This document shows positions 1-7,945 of a stretch of DNA of 64,000 nucleotides, in pieces. The DNA lies in contig NZ_LVWI01000081.1 of assembly GCF_001909055.1 (NCBI RefSeq), positions 62,001-126,000 on the forward strand, in the 5' to 3' direction. The DNA comes from Paenibacillus helianthi. GTDB taxonomy: Bacteria > Bacillota > Bacilli > Paenibacillales > Paenibacillaceae. Position 1 is the stretch's first letter; each line of letters begins with the position of its first letter. A program made the translations under genes and the position numbers. The notes beneath the pieces are model-generated. The model did no database searches, was not told the DNA's origin, and saw only the letters and a program-made list of their open reading frames with translations.

Positions 1-495
1 AACGGCAATGCCGAGCTTCAGGACATCGTCTTTGGTGGAGACCAGCTCGTCGATCCGGATCTCCATATTTTCCTCTGAGCGCTTGAAGTCACGCGCATCT
101 GCGTAGACATGGACTGAAGGATGGCTGCTCAGAATTGTGCCGGTATAGGTTAATCCGGTGCGGGTGTGAATGATGCAATATTCATTTTCGATGCTGTTCA
201 TAGTAAATCCGCCGACAGAAGTTAGACGCAGCGTACCGTTCGGTTTGATTGAGCGCACCATGGCTCCAAGCGTGTCCACATGGGCGCTGATACCGATGGT
301 GCGTGCAGGATCAAGTCCGGGAACGGTCAGAATGACTCCGCCTTTTTCGTTCCAGCTCAAAGGTACACCCAATGCTGCCGTTTCCTCAGCCACAAGGTTC
401 ATGGCCGCAGTCGTGAAGCCGCTGGGGCTGGGAGTATCGAGCAATTTTTTGAGAATGGTTAGAATGTACTCTTCATTAGGTTGTATGGTAAGCAA
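1..495 (-). CDS. M42 family metallo-aminopeptidase, N-terminal part (cut by window edge)
   Basis: Reading leftward from a TTG at 493-495 gives 165 codons open to the window edge. The start lies 9 bases after AGGAGG. The translation has the features of M42 aminopeptidases (YsdC/FrvX, glutamyl-aminopeptidase/endoglucanase-like): an N-terminal LLDTPSPSG motif, then GISAHVDTLGAMV. The His and Asp of that segment are the first metal ligands in this di-metal family. Family members are cytosolic, often dodecameric, and trim short peptides. Only about the first 45% of a usual 350-residue protein is visible, so the later metal ligands and catalytic Glu cannot be checked. It stands apart from its neighbour on the same strand, separated by about 390 bases. 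Confidence 0.85.
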   Translation of the reverse strand, partial: MLTIQPNEEYILTILKKLLDTPSPSGFTTAAMNLVAEETAALGVPLSWNEKGGVILTVPGLDPARTIGISAHVDTLGAMVRSIKPNGTLRLTSVGGFTMNSIENEYCIIHTRTGLTYTGTILSSHPSVHVYADARDFKRSEENMEIRIDELVSTKDDVLKLGIAV

Positions 496-882
496 GGTAA
501 ATGTCCTCCTGTTCTTTATAAGCGATGTAATCAGCACATGCTAATTTGGGTTATGGTCATTTATATAACTTTTCTATTAAACTGTGGATCTACATTCTAT
601 ATAGATTGAACTTGGAAAGTTGATGAAGGGGACTTCAGCCTTAGCCGGAAAAAGGTTCACTAATCCAACCCATTCAGCTTAAGAAGTATCCTATGTGGGA
701 AAAAGTATCGCTAATTCAGCTGAAAGCGGCCGGATGGGATGATGATGCATGAAGCCAGGGCTTCAACCAATTTAGTTATACTTATTCCAAATAGCTTCTG
801 TTCCTTAAGAGACTCATTGCGTTCTTCAAACTTGTGTGTCCTCAGTTCAACACATATATTAGATTCTCTTACGGGCTATCTC
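496..882. other. Intergenic stretch without a recognisable gene; contains an imperfect direct repeat
   Basis: No convincing ORF is present. Two related segments, GGAAAAAGGTTCACTAATCC near 650 and GGAAAAAGTATCGCTAATTC near 700, form an imperfect direct repeat of about 20 bases with a roughly 50-base period. The stretch should also hold the M42 gene promoter on the minus strand, but I could not fix a clear -35/-10 pair. Confidence 0.4.
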
Positions 883-1203
883 TTATAGCTGGGACGTGCT
901 GTTAGAGGACAAGCTGTCCTGATTTACTGGCACCGCATCCAGGGAATTCCCTGCATCACGGAGCTTGTTTAGTTCTGCCGTAAGGCCTTTGATCTGCTTC
1001 TGCAGCTTGTATTGGCGAAAAATGCCGTAAGAGCCGACAATCACCCCGCCGATCAGCGCACAACCAAGGATGACCAGGATCAGTGGAATGTTGACAACAT
1101 CAAAATAGAAATTAACCTGAACCGGGTCCACATTAATGACTGCGAACACGGCGGTGAGCAAGGCGAAAATCAGGCCTAAGATAAGTGACCATTGTAACCT
1201 CAT
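883..1203 (-). CDS. LapA-domain (DUF1049) small membrane protein
   Basis: 106 residues. The start is the ATG at 1201-1203, preceded by GGAGGAAG; an upstream in-frame start lacks a ribosome site. Two hydrophobic helices (about residues 5-23 and 38-60) flank a short VDPVQVNFYFDVVNIPL loop, and a basic, coiled-coil-like tail follows (KLQKQIKGLTAELNKL). This order matches the LapA/DUF1049 family, named for E. coli lipopolysaccharide assembly protein A. In Firmicutes its role is unknown. It is the gene after pepF on the same strand, about 87 bases downstream. Confidence 0.8.
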   Translation of the reverse strand: MRLQWSLILGLIFALLTAVFAVINVDPVQVNFYFDVVNIPLILVILGCALIGGVIVGSYGIFRQYKLQKQIKGLTAELNKLRDAGNSLDAVPVNQDSLSSNSTSQL

Positions 1204-1289
1204 GTAACTTCCTCCTCTATACATAAATGACAAGATAAATCCCCTGCCCGCAGAGGGCAAGGGATTACAGTAATACTAAGCTTTATGCC

Positions 1290-3206
1290 TTATTTGGTCA
1301 ACTGTTCCATTTGTTCGATCACGCTTTCGAAGACACTCATCGCTTCGCGGATCGGTGCAGGTGAAGACATGTCAACGCCTGCCTTGGAGAGAATGTTGAT
1401 CGAATAATCGCTGCCGCCGCTCTTCAGGAAGCCGAGATATTTATCTACCGCCGGTTTGCCTTCTTCCAGAATCTGCTTGGCGAAGCTGGTAGCCGCGGAG
1501 AAGCCGGTAGCATATTTGTAGACATAGAAGCTGTTGTAGAAATGAGGAATCCGTGCCCATTCCATTTCGATTTCCTTATCTACCACCATATCCTTGCCGT
1601 AGTACTTGACGTTAAGGTTATAGTAGATTTCTGACAGATCCTGAGGTGTCAGGGATTCGCCTTCTTCAGCACGCTGGTGGATGATTTTCTCGAATTCAGC
1701 GAACATGGTTTGCCGGAACACCGTAGTGCGGAACTGGTCGGCATAATAAGTAAGCAGGTACATTTTTTCCTTCGGATCGGTTGACTTCTTCAGCAGATAA
1801 TCCATCAGGAGTGCTTCGTTGGTAGTGGAAGCTACTTCTGCGAGGAAAATTGTATACTGTGCATCCCGGTATTTCAGCGTGTTGTCCGAATAGTAGGAAT
1901 GCAGGGCGTGGCCCATTTCATGAGCCAGTGTGAACATGCTGTTCAGGTTGTCGTTATGGTTCAGCAGCACATAAGGATGGGTACCGTAGGCTCCCCAGCT
2001 GTAAGCGCCAGTGCGTTTATTCTCATTTTCGTAGACATCAATCCAGCCCTTGTCATAACCTTCCTGCAGCACACCCAGATAGTCCTCGCCGAGTGGTTTC
2101 AGGCCTTCTTTGGTAATCTTCTTGGCTTCTTCAAAAGTGATATCCAGCTTGTATTCGTCCACGAGCGGTGCGAACAGGTCATACATATGTAGCTCGTCAA
2201 CACCCATCAGCTTCTGGCGCAGCTTCATGTAACGGTGCATCAGCGGCAGGCTCTCATGAATGGTATCGATTAGGTTCGTGTAGACCTCTTTGGGGATGTT
2301 GTCACCATAGAGCGACATTTCCAGAACAGAGGGATATTTACGGACACGCGAGTAAAAGACATTTTTGTTGACGTTTGCGCTTAGCGTGGCAGCAATTGTA
2401 TTTTTTTGCTTACCGTATGTCTCATACACCGCTTTGAAAGCATTTTTGCGGACCTCACGGTCGGGACTCTCGAGGAACTGAATGTAGCTGCCATGCGTCA
2501 ACTCTACTTCCTTGCCTTCCTCATTCTTGATCTTCGGGAACTTAAGGTCCGCATTGTTCAGCATACTGAACACGGTTTGCGGCGCTTGGGCAAGCGTACC
2601 CACCTGGGCCAGGAGAGCTTCCTCCGCTTTGGACAGAACATGCGCTTTCTCGCGCTTCATTTCCGTCAAGGTGAAGGTGTAGTCCGACAGGGAAGGGTCG
2701 GCAATGAACTGGTCGAGCTTCTCATTTGGCAGGGCAAGGATTTCCGGTGTGACAAAAGAAAGAGCTTCCCCGGCTTCCACTCCAAGCTTCTTCGCTTTTT
2801 GGGAGAGGGCCTGATAGGTTGGGGCAGCCGTATCCTCGTCCTGGCGCATGTGCGCGTAGACATAGAGGCGTTCGGTCAGCAGGGACAGCTTATCGTCGAG
2901 CTCAAAGCATTTTTTGAGTGCTTCGGGAGAGTCAAGCTTGCCCTGGAAATCGGCCGCGCCATTAATAAGCTCCTTGACTTCCTTATATTCTGCATCCCAT
3001 TGCTCCTGTGAGGCGAACATATCCTCAAGCTTCCAGCGGTTTTCGGCGGGCACTTCACTTCTCTTCAATAATTGTTCCATAGAAATCCTCCTCGGATGAT
3101 GGGATGTAATAGGCATATTCTTCTGCGGTGCCGCATAAGCAGCGGGATCGCCCGGCAGCAGGCTTAAGGCAAGCAGAAGCGGGAGGGACTTGACAGCAAA
3201 GGACAT
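1290..3206 (-). CDS. pepF: Oligoendopeptidase F (M3B), with a possible secreted long form
   Basis: Zinc metallopeptidase of the M3B family that cleaves medium-sized peptides. The zinc site HEMGH in LAHEMGHALHSYYS is intact and the PepF fold spans the protein. Two starts are well supported. The ATG at 3206 (638 residues) follows AAGGAGGC and gives an N-terminus like a signal peptide: a Lys at 6, a hydrophobic stretch 8-18, then AAYAA. The ATG at 3080 (M43; 596 residues, the usual PepF length) follows GAGGAGGATTTCT and begins MEQLLKRSEVP. PepF is normally cytosolic, so the leader is unusual. I list the longer form; the short form may be the main or only product. LapA-like and small membrane-protein genes flank it. 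Confidence 0.9.
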   Translation of the reverse strand: MSFAVKSLPLLLALSLLPGDPAAYAAPQKNMPITSHHPRRISMEQLLKRSEVPAENRWKLEDMFASQEQWDAEYKEVKELINGAADFQGKLDSPEALKKCFELDDKLSLLTERLYVYAHMRQDEDTAAPTYQALSQKAKKLGVEAGEALSFVTPEILALPNEKLDQFIADPSLSDYTFTLTEMKREKAHVLSKAEEALLAQVGTLAQAPQTVFSMLNNADLKFPKIKNEEGKEVELTHGSYIQFLESPDREVRKNAFKAVYETYGKQKNTIAATLSANVNKNVFYSRVRKYPSVLEMSLYGDNIPKEVYTNLIDTIHESLPLMHRYMKLRQKLMGVDELHMYDLFAPLVDEYKLDITFEEAKKITKEGLKPLGEDYLGVLQEGYDKGWIDVYENENKRTGAYSWGAYGTHPYVLLNHNDNLNSMFTLAHEMGHALHSYYSDNTLKYRDAQYTIFLAEVASTTNEALLMDYLLKKSTDPKEKMYLLTYYADQFRTTVFRQTMFAEFEKIIHQRAEEGESLTPQDLSEIYYNLNVKYYGKDMVVDKEIEMEWARIPHFYNSFYVYKYATGFSAATSFAKQILEEGKPAVDKYLGFLKSGGSDYSINILSKAGVDMSSPAPIREAMSVFESVIEQMEQLTK

Positions 3207-3286
3207 AACGGAAGCCTCCTTAACACTTTAAGGTTGACTTAGTATGCCCTCCCAAATCCTGATTATGAATGATCCAGCCTCAGAAG

Positions 3287-3457
3287 CTATGCCACCAAGC
3301 TATAAATAATGAAGATAAAAGCCATGGCAATGAGAATGACCGCAGTCAGGGCCATGCCGCGCTTGAGGCGCGGCGGCACTTTTTCCTTGCCCATGATCAG
3401 TACTGCTCCAAGACAGAGAACAACAATAATGAAAATAACTAAATTCTCGTTATCCAT
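3287..3457 (-). CDS. Small two-helix membrane protein (56 aa)
   Basis: A 56-codon ORF reading MDNENLVIFIIVV... to ...IIYSLVA. It has two transmembrane segments (about residues 6-22 and 36-55) joined by a basic, proline-containing loop GKEKVPPRLKRG. The start is only 6 bases beyond the stop of the gene at 3464-3697, which suggests an operon. The ribosome site is weak. I do not recognise a named family; small proteins of this layout are common and unannotated in Bacillales. It is too short for most ORF lists. Confidence 0.6.
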   Translation of the reverse strand: MDNENLVIFIIVVLCLGAVLIMGKEKVPPRLKRGMALTAVILIAMAFIFIIYSLVA

Positions 3458-3463
3458 TCCCGG

Positions 3464-3697
3464 CTAGACCTGTTTGAAGGCAGCAATGATATTTTTGTAC
3501 TCTTCTTCATTATCTTTATACGATTCTTTGTTGAAACGGTTGTTGACCCATTGCATCATAGCTGGACGGCTCATAAAGGTATGCGTTTCTTCTCCCCATT
3601 GATCAGAAATTTCGCGGAGAACAATATAGCGCCCCTGAACTTCTACCGTCATCATATTCCATTTGTCTGTTTTGTATATTTCATGTTTTTTGATCAT
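3464..3697 (-). CDS. Conserved-looking small hypothetical protein (77 aa)
   Basis: 77 residues from the ATG at 3695-3697 (MIKKHEIYKTDKWN), preceded by AGGGTGGT. The longer reading frame upstream has no ribosome site and overlaps the csp promoter region, so it is not used. The protein is soluble, charged and aromatic-rich (SDQWGEETHTFMSRPAMMQW). I do not recognise the family. It is divergent from the cold-shock gene and probably co-transcribed with the small membrane protein that follows. Confidence 0.6.
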   Translation of the reverse strand: MIKKHEIYKTDKWNMMTVEVQGRYIVLREISDQWGEETHTFMSRPAMMQWVNNRFNKESYKDNEEEYKNIIAAFKQV

Positions 3698-3795
3698 TAT
3701 CAATACCACCCTGGCGATTTTTGGCTTTTGGCTCAATGATAACGCACGGGGGAAGTGAAAAGCAAATATTATCACTGGAGAAGGGAAATGATGGA

Positions 3796-3824
3796 TTGAT
3801 TTGGAGGTATAGTTGGGGTATAAT
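3796..3824 (+). promoter_or_regulatory. SigA-type promoter of the cold-shock gene
   Basis: TTGATT at 3796-3801, a 17-base spacer, and TATAAT at 3819-3824. This predicts a leader of about 40 bases, much shorter than the structured leader of E. coli cspA. Confidence 0.75.
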
Positions 3825-3869
3825 GTAAGCATTCGTCATATATGGCGGTATTTTTAGGAGGTTGTTCAT

Positions 3870-4067
3870 TTGAAAGGTACAGTAAAATGGTTTAACGCAG
3901 AAAAAGGCTATGGTTTTCTTCAAGTAGAAGGCGGCGAAGATGTATTCGTTCACTTCTCAGCAATTCAAGGCGACGGATTCAAGACTTTGGATGAAGGCCA
4001 AGCGGTAGAATTCGATATTACTGACGGTAACCGTGGTCCTCAAGCAGCTAACGTAGTTAAACTATAA
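3870..4067 (+). CDS. Cold-shock protein, CspA/CspB family
   Basis: 65 residues, a single OB-fold cold-shock domain that binds single-stranded RNA/DNA and acts as an RNA chaperone. RNP1 (KGYGFLQV, about residues 12-20) and RNP2 (VFVHFSAI, about 25-33) are both intact. The start is a TTG, 8 bases after AGGAGG at 3856-3861. It is monocistronic, with its own SigA promoter and a clear intrinsic terminator. Several csp paralogues usually exist in Paenibacillus, so no cspA/B/C/D name is assigned. Confidence 0.95.
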   Translation: MKGTVKWFNAEKGYGFLQVEGGEDVFVHFSAIQGDGFKTLDEGQAVEFDITDGNRGPQAANVVKL

Positions 4068-4155
4068 TAAACGGCTGGACAGTTTGTCTGTCAGTCACAA
4101 CATATATTTTTGGAATGGCAACACTTGCAAGAGTGATAACCAGCAACTTCAAAGC

Positions 4156-4190
4156 ACACAGTTCTTTCGGGAACTGTGTTTTTTTATTTT
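4156..4190 (+). terminator. Intrinsic terminator of the csp gene
   Basis: Stem ACACAGTTC/GAACTGTGT with loop TTTCGG, followed directly by a run of T residues. Confidence 0.85.
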
Positions 4191-4246
4191 ACTTGTTAGA
4201 GCAACGAAGGGCCGCCGGTAGCAAGAAGTGCAGCCCCTTGATAGAA

Positions 4247-5482
4247 TTAATTGCCTTTGCGGCGGGAATAACGGGCGATACTGAAGCCAGTGTCCACCAG
4301 GTGCTTGGATAAAAAACCGACGAAGGCGAGCAGCGAGAAGCTCATCGCCACCACATAGAATACCGTCCGTCCAGCATCCTCATAGAGGAACCCGCCAAAT
4401 GTTCCGCTGAGCAGACCTGCCGCACTCGACCATACAACTGTGAAGATAGCCATGCCGGTTGCACGGAGATGATCGGGGATAATGCGCGTAATGTACCGGA
4501 CGGCTGTCACGTAGTATATGCCAAATGAAATGCTGTGCATGGCCTGTATAGCAATCACAGTACCGGGTTCATTCGCCAAGGACATGAACAGGAACCGTGC
4601 AGCAAACATCAGACTGGCAAAAGCGAGCAGCGGCAGCTCTTTGAATTTGTCACCGTATTTGCTCAGGACGAAAAAAACGGGAATTTCACTCAAGGCTGAA
4701 GCCAGCAGCGACCAGCCGATAATTTCATCTCCGGCATTCATGGCTTTGAGGCTGAGTGTTAAGAAGGCTTCATTCATCCGGTATCCGATCGCAAGCACGA
4801 AGACACTGCCGAAGAACCATAGGACTTCCTTTTGCAGCAAAATCTGTTTCAGTCCTCCACGCTTAAGCGGCTCCTCTTCGGAACCGGCGATCATGGCCTT
4901 GTTGTTTTCTTCGGTCCGTTTGACATCCTTCAGTCCAAAGGTAATGAGTAGCGCAATCACTACGATTACTATGCAGACCGCTATGCTGGACGATGAGCCC
5001 AGAGCTCTCAGCACATATCCGATGGTCAGTGCGAAGAAGGAGTAGCCAAGTGATCCGAATACCCGGATCGTAATGAAGTTGCGCCCGTGGCGCTGGGCAA
5101 TTTTGATCGCCATCGTATCCGCAAGCGGGAATAACGGGTAATAGAAGAAATAGAAAAGGGACAAAATAAACATCACGGCCCCAAAATCCGTAGTTCTTGC
5201 CAGCAGCAGTGCGGTAACCAGTTGGCCGGCCAGAAGAATGGCCAAGATTTTTTTGATGGTGCCCAGCCTGTCACTCATCATGCTCCAGAACAGGTTGGAC
5301 AGAATGGAGATCAGCGGTCCTATAGAATACAGGATTCCGATCTGGGGACTGCTGAAACCAAGGTGAGTATAAAATAATGGGAAATAAGATACTACCAGCA
5401 CACTTGTGCCGTAGAGTGTGAACATAAAGGATCGCAGCCAGTTTTGATCGCTGTACTGGCCTCCGGTCCGTCCTGATAACAT
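4247..5482 (-). CDS. MFS transporter (12-helix, MFS_1-like)
   Basis: 411 residues from the ATG at 5482, which follows GGAGGAG at a 9-base distance; the longer frame upstream is untranslated-looking. About twelve hydrophobic segments are visible. The conserved loop after helix 2 is WSMMSDRLGTIKK, matching the MFS motif around D-R-x-G. The N-terminus (SFMFTLYGTSVLVVSYFPLFYTHLGFS) resembles the YwbF/phenylpropionate-permease-like MFS subgroup. The substrate cannot be inferred; it could be a sugar, nucleoside or drug. It converges on the csp terminator. Confidence 0.85.
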   Translation of the reverse strand: MLSGRTGGQYSDQNWLRSFMFTLYGTSVLVVSYFPLFYTHLGFSSPQIGILYSIGPLISILSNLFWSMMSDRLGTIKKILAILLAGQLVTALLLARTTDFGAVMFILSLFYFFYYPLFPLADTMAIKIAQRHGRNFITIRVFGSLGYSFFALTIGYVLRALGSSSSIAVCIVIVVIALLITFGLKDVKRTEENNKAMIAGSEEEPLKRGGLKQILLQKEVLWFFGSVFVLAIGYRMNEAFLTLSLKAMNAGDEIIGWSLLASALSEIPVFFVLSKYGDKFKELPLLAFASLMFAARFLFMSLANEPGTVIAIQAMHSISFGIYYVTAVRYITRIIPDHLRATGMAIFTVVWSSAAGLLSGTFGGFLYEDAGRTVFYVVAMSFSLLAFVGFLSKHLVDTGFSIARYSRRKGN

Positions 5483-5634
5483 GAAATTGCACTCCTCCGA
5501 ATATGAGATACGGCTTCGTAATCCATACTTTAGTGTTGAACGCGTTCTAGTATAGCACAATGCAAACGCCGGATGTCCGCAGAAATCAGGAGATTTCTGA
5601 ATCTTTCAGCGTTTTGCGAAAGTGATTTTGTTGT

Positions 5635-5663
5635 TTGTACAAATACGCTCTGCATATTATAAT
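5635..5663 (+). promoter_or_regulatory. SigA-type promoter of the terpene synthase gene
   Basis: TTGTAC at 5635-5640, a 17-base spacer, and TATAAT at 5658-5663, about 30 bases before the GTG start. Confidence 0.75.
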
Positions 5664-5692
5664 AATGATGATTTGGATAAGGAGACAACAAT

Positions 5693-6790
5693 GTGGAGGC
5701 ACTGTCATTGAATGAATTTGAGCAAGGCCGTTACCTTAGCCCACGCGGCCCAATCGGGCTGATGAGCAGGGTCTACAAGTACGTGCTGCCGGAAGTGCGG
5801 GAATGTCTCCATTTCTGGCGCCAGGATGCGGAAGGGATTCCCGACCCCGAGCTACGGAAGCAAGCGCTTGCCAGCATTGAGACCAAAGAGTTTCACTGCC
5901 AGGGTGGCGGAATATATGCCGCCGGCAATTTGTCGATGAGACATATACTGATTCCGCTTATTGTTGCTTATCAAACGATCAGTGATTATTTGGACAACCT
6001 GTGTGACCGCAGCACATCTCTTGATCCTGCCGATTTCAGGCTGCTGCATCAATCCATGCTGGATGCCATTAACCCTAAGGCTGAGCTTGGTAATTACTAT
6101 GCGCTTCGCACTGAACAGAATGACGGAGGATATCTGCACAGACTTGTCCGCAAATGCCAGGAGATGACTGCACTCTTACCCGGCTATGCTGCCGCAGCTG
6201 AAGAAGTGCATGGTTTGGCTGTGCTGTATACGGATTTGCAGGTCTATAAGCACATCCGACCCGATCTCAGGGAGGCTGCCCTGAAGGAATGGTGGGAGGT
6301 GGAAGGCAAGCGGGCCCCGCATTTGCAGTGGAATGAGTTTGCGGCGGCAACAGGCTCAACCCTCGGCGTATTTATGCTGTTTTTGGCTTCATGCGACCCC
6401 AAGCTGAGCACATCGGCAGCGGCCTCCATTCGGGCGGCATACTTTCCGCATTTATGCGGTTTGCACATTATGCTGGATTACCTGATCGATCAGGATGAGG
6501 ACCGGGCTGGCGGGGATCTCAATTTCTGCAATTATTATGACAATAGTGATACCATGCTGAATCGGATCGCTTCCATTGTGGAGTGGGCCCGCAGGGATGT
6601 CCGGAATCTACCCGAGACCTCAATGCATCGCATGGTCATCGAGGGCTTGCTGGCACTTTATTTATCCGATCCGAAAGTCAGCGAACAGCGGGAGGTTCGC
6701 TCAGTATCCAGACGTCTGATGAGAAGAAGTCCTCTGACAAGATTATTCTTCTTCGTGAACAGCCGCTGGATACGCAGACATATGTATTAG
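5693..6790 (+). CDS. ytpB: Tetraprenyl-beta-curcumene synthase family protein (YtpB, DUF2600)
   Basis: 365 residues, GTG start after GGAGA. The DUF2600/YtpB family converts all-trans-tetraprenyl diphosphate to tetraprenyl-beta-curcumene, a C35 terpene precursor in Bacillus. Visible motifs are the helical Asp-rich segment SDYLDNLCDR (about residues 97-106) and a second acidic segment, LIDQDEDRAGGDLNFCNYYD, similar to the metal-binding DYLxDxxED pattern of the family. Length and motif order fit. It has its own promoter. The pfkA gene follows 64 bases downstream on the same strand. Whether the squalene-hopene-cyclase-like partner exists elsewhere cannot be seen. Confidence 0.85.
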   Translation: MEALSLNEFEQGRYLSPRGPIGLMSRVYKYVLPEVRECLHFWRQDAEGIPDPELRKQALASIETKEFHCQGGGIYAAGNLSMRHILIPLIVAYQTISDYLDNLCDRSTSLDPADFRLLHQSMLDAINPKAELGNYYALRTEQNDGGYLHRLVRKCQEMTALLPGYAAAAEEVHGLAVLYTDLQVYKHIRPDLREAALKEWWEVEGKRAPHLQWNEFAAATGSTLGVFMLFLASCDPKLSTSAAASIRAAYFPHLCGLHIMLDYLIDQDEDRAGGDLNFCNYYDNSDTMLNRIASIVEWARRDVRNLPETSMHRMVIEGLLALYLSDPKVSEQREVRSVSRRLMRRSPLTRLFFFVNSRWIRRHMY

Positions 6791-6854
6791 AGGCTGCGGG
6801 GCGTTATTCTGATCAAGAACGGGCTCCGCACAATTTTAAGGAGGAACTAACAGG

Positions 6855-7826
6855 ATGGCAAACGTAAAAAAAATCGCAGTATTAACCAGTGGAGGAGATT
6901 CGCAGGGCATGAATGCCGCTGTACGCGCAGTAGTACGTAGTGCAATCTACTACGGTATTGAAGTGTTCGGAATCCAGCGTGGATACCAGGGCCTGCTGAA
7001 CCGTGACATTTTCCCTATGGATCTGCGCAGTGTCGGTGATATTATCCAGCGCGGAGGCACCATTCTCCAATCGGCCCGCTGCCTCGAGTTTGTGACCCCC
7101 GAAGGTCAGCAAAAGGGTGCGGATATCCTGAACGAGATGGGAATTGACGGATTGGTTGTTATCGGCGGAGACGGCTCTTATAAGGGAGCTAACAAACTTA
7201 GCAAGCTTGGCATTAATACTATGGCTTTGCCGGGTACCATCGATAATGATATTTCGTTCACCGACTATACCATTGGCTTTGATACTGCGGTAGGTGTTGT
7301 AGTTGATGCCATCAATAAGCTTCGTGATACGATGTCCTCGCATGAGCGTTCATCGATCGTAGAAGTTATGGGCCGCCACTGCGGGGATATTGCACTACAT
7401 GCCGGTCTTGCTTCCGGAGCCGAAACGATTCTAGTACCGGAAATGCCTTATGATCTGAACGAAGTAGCCGACCGTATGCGCGACAACTTTGCCAGAGGTA
7501 AACGTCACAGTATCGTAATTGTCGCTGAAGGTGTAGGCAAGGGCGAAGATGTGGCTCAGGCGCTGAAAGACCGCCACGCCTCCCTGGACGCGCGCGTTAC
7601 AGTTCTTGGACATATTCAGCGTGGAGGTACTCCGACTCCAGGAGACCGTAATCTGGCCAGCCGTTTAGGCGACTTTGCTGTACGTTCCCTGATCGAAGGT
7701 CAGTCTGACAAAGCTTGCGGCATTATCAAGGGTGAGCTTACGCTTACAGACATCGATCTGGTTGTTAATACCAAAAAAGACTTTGATACCGAGCTTTACG
7801 AGCTGGCATCCCGTCTTTCCCAATAG
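6855..7826 (+). CDS. pfkA: ATP-dependent 6-phosphofructokinase
   Basis: 323 residues; phosphorylates fructose 6-phosphate in glycolysis. The diagnostic segments are present: IGGDGSY (the Gly of GGDGS marks the ATP- rather than PPi-dependent type), the catalytic TIDND, the substrate-binding MGRHCGDIA and GHIQRGG. The N-terminal nucleotide loop reads GGDSQGMN, where Bacillus PfkA has GGDSPGMN. It stands alone, not in the usual pfkA-pyk operon, so it may be a second paralogue. AGGAGG lies ahead of the ATG and a terminator follows. Confidence 0.92.
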   Translation: MANVKKIAVLTSGGDSQGMNAAVRAVVRSAIYYGIEVFGIQRGYQGLLNRDIFPMDLRSVGDIIQRGGTILQSARCLEFVTPEGQQKGADILNEMGIDGLVVIGGDGSYKGANKLSKLGINTMALPGTIDNDISFTDYTIGFDTAVGVVVDAINKLRDTMSSHERSSIVEVMGRHCGDIALHAGLASGAETILVPEMPYDLNEVADRMRDNFARGKRHSIVIVAEGVGKGEDVAQALKDRHASLDARVTVLGHIQRGGTPTPGDRNLASRLGDFAVRSLIEGQSDKACGIIKGELTLTDIDLVVNTKKDFDTELYELASRLSQ

Positions 7827-7847
7827 TCTTATAGATATTTTTCATCA

Positions 7848-7876
7848 AGGCCGCCTAGCGAAGGCGGTCTTTTTTA
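7848..7876 (+). terminator. Intrinsic terminator after pfkA
   Basis: AGGCCGCCT / AGGCGGTCT stem with a TAGCGA-type loop, then a T run. It lies just upstream of the promoter for the next operon. Confidence 0.8.
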
Positions 7877-7879
7877 CAC

Positions 7880-7927
7880 TTGACTATATACCCCCGCCCG
7901 TATATTATATACCCCATAGGGTATATA
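7880..7927 (+). promoter_or_regulatory. Promoter with two CstR/CsoR-type operators
   Basis: TTGACT (7880-7885), 17 bases, TATTAT (7903-7908). A nearly perfect 22-base palindrome, TATATACCC-N4-GGGTATATA, lies at 7906-7927 over and after the -10. A second, weaker site with ATATAC/GTATAT arms and a C-rich centre (7886-7905) fills the spacer. GC-centred, AT-flanked inverted repeats of this kind are the established operator type of CsoR-family repressors, and S. aureus CstR also uses tandem sites. The regulator is encoded by the second gene of this operon, so autoregulation is inferred. Confidence 0.75.
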
Positions 7928-7945
7928 AATGAGGAGGCAAACGGA

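Noticed and set aside
2406..3011. 201-codon frame antisense to pepF
   Set aside because: Shadow frame of a strongly supported peptidase gene.
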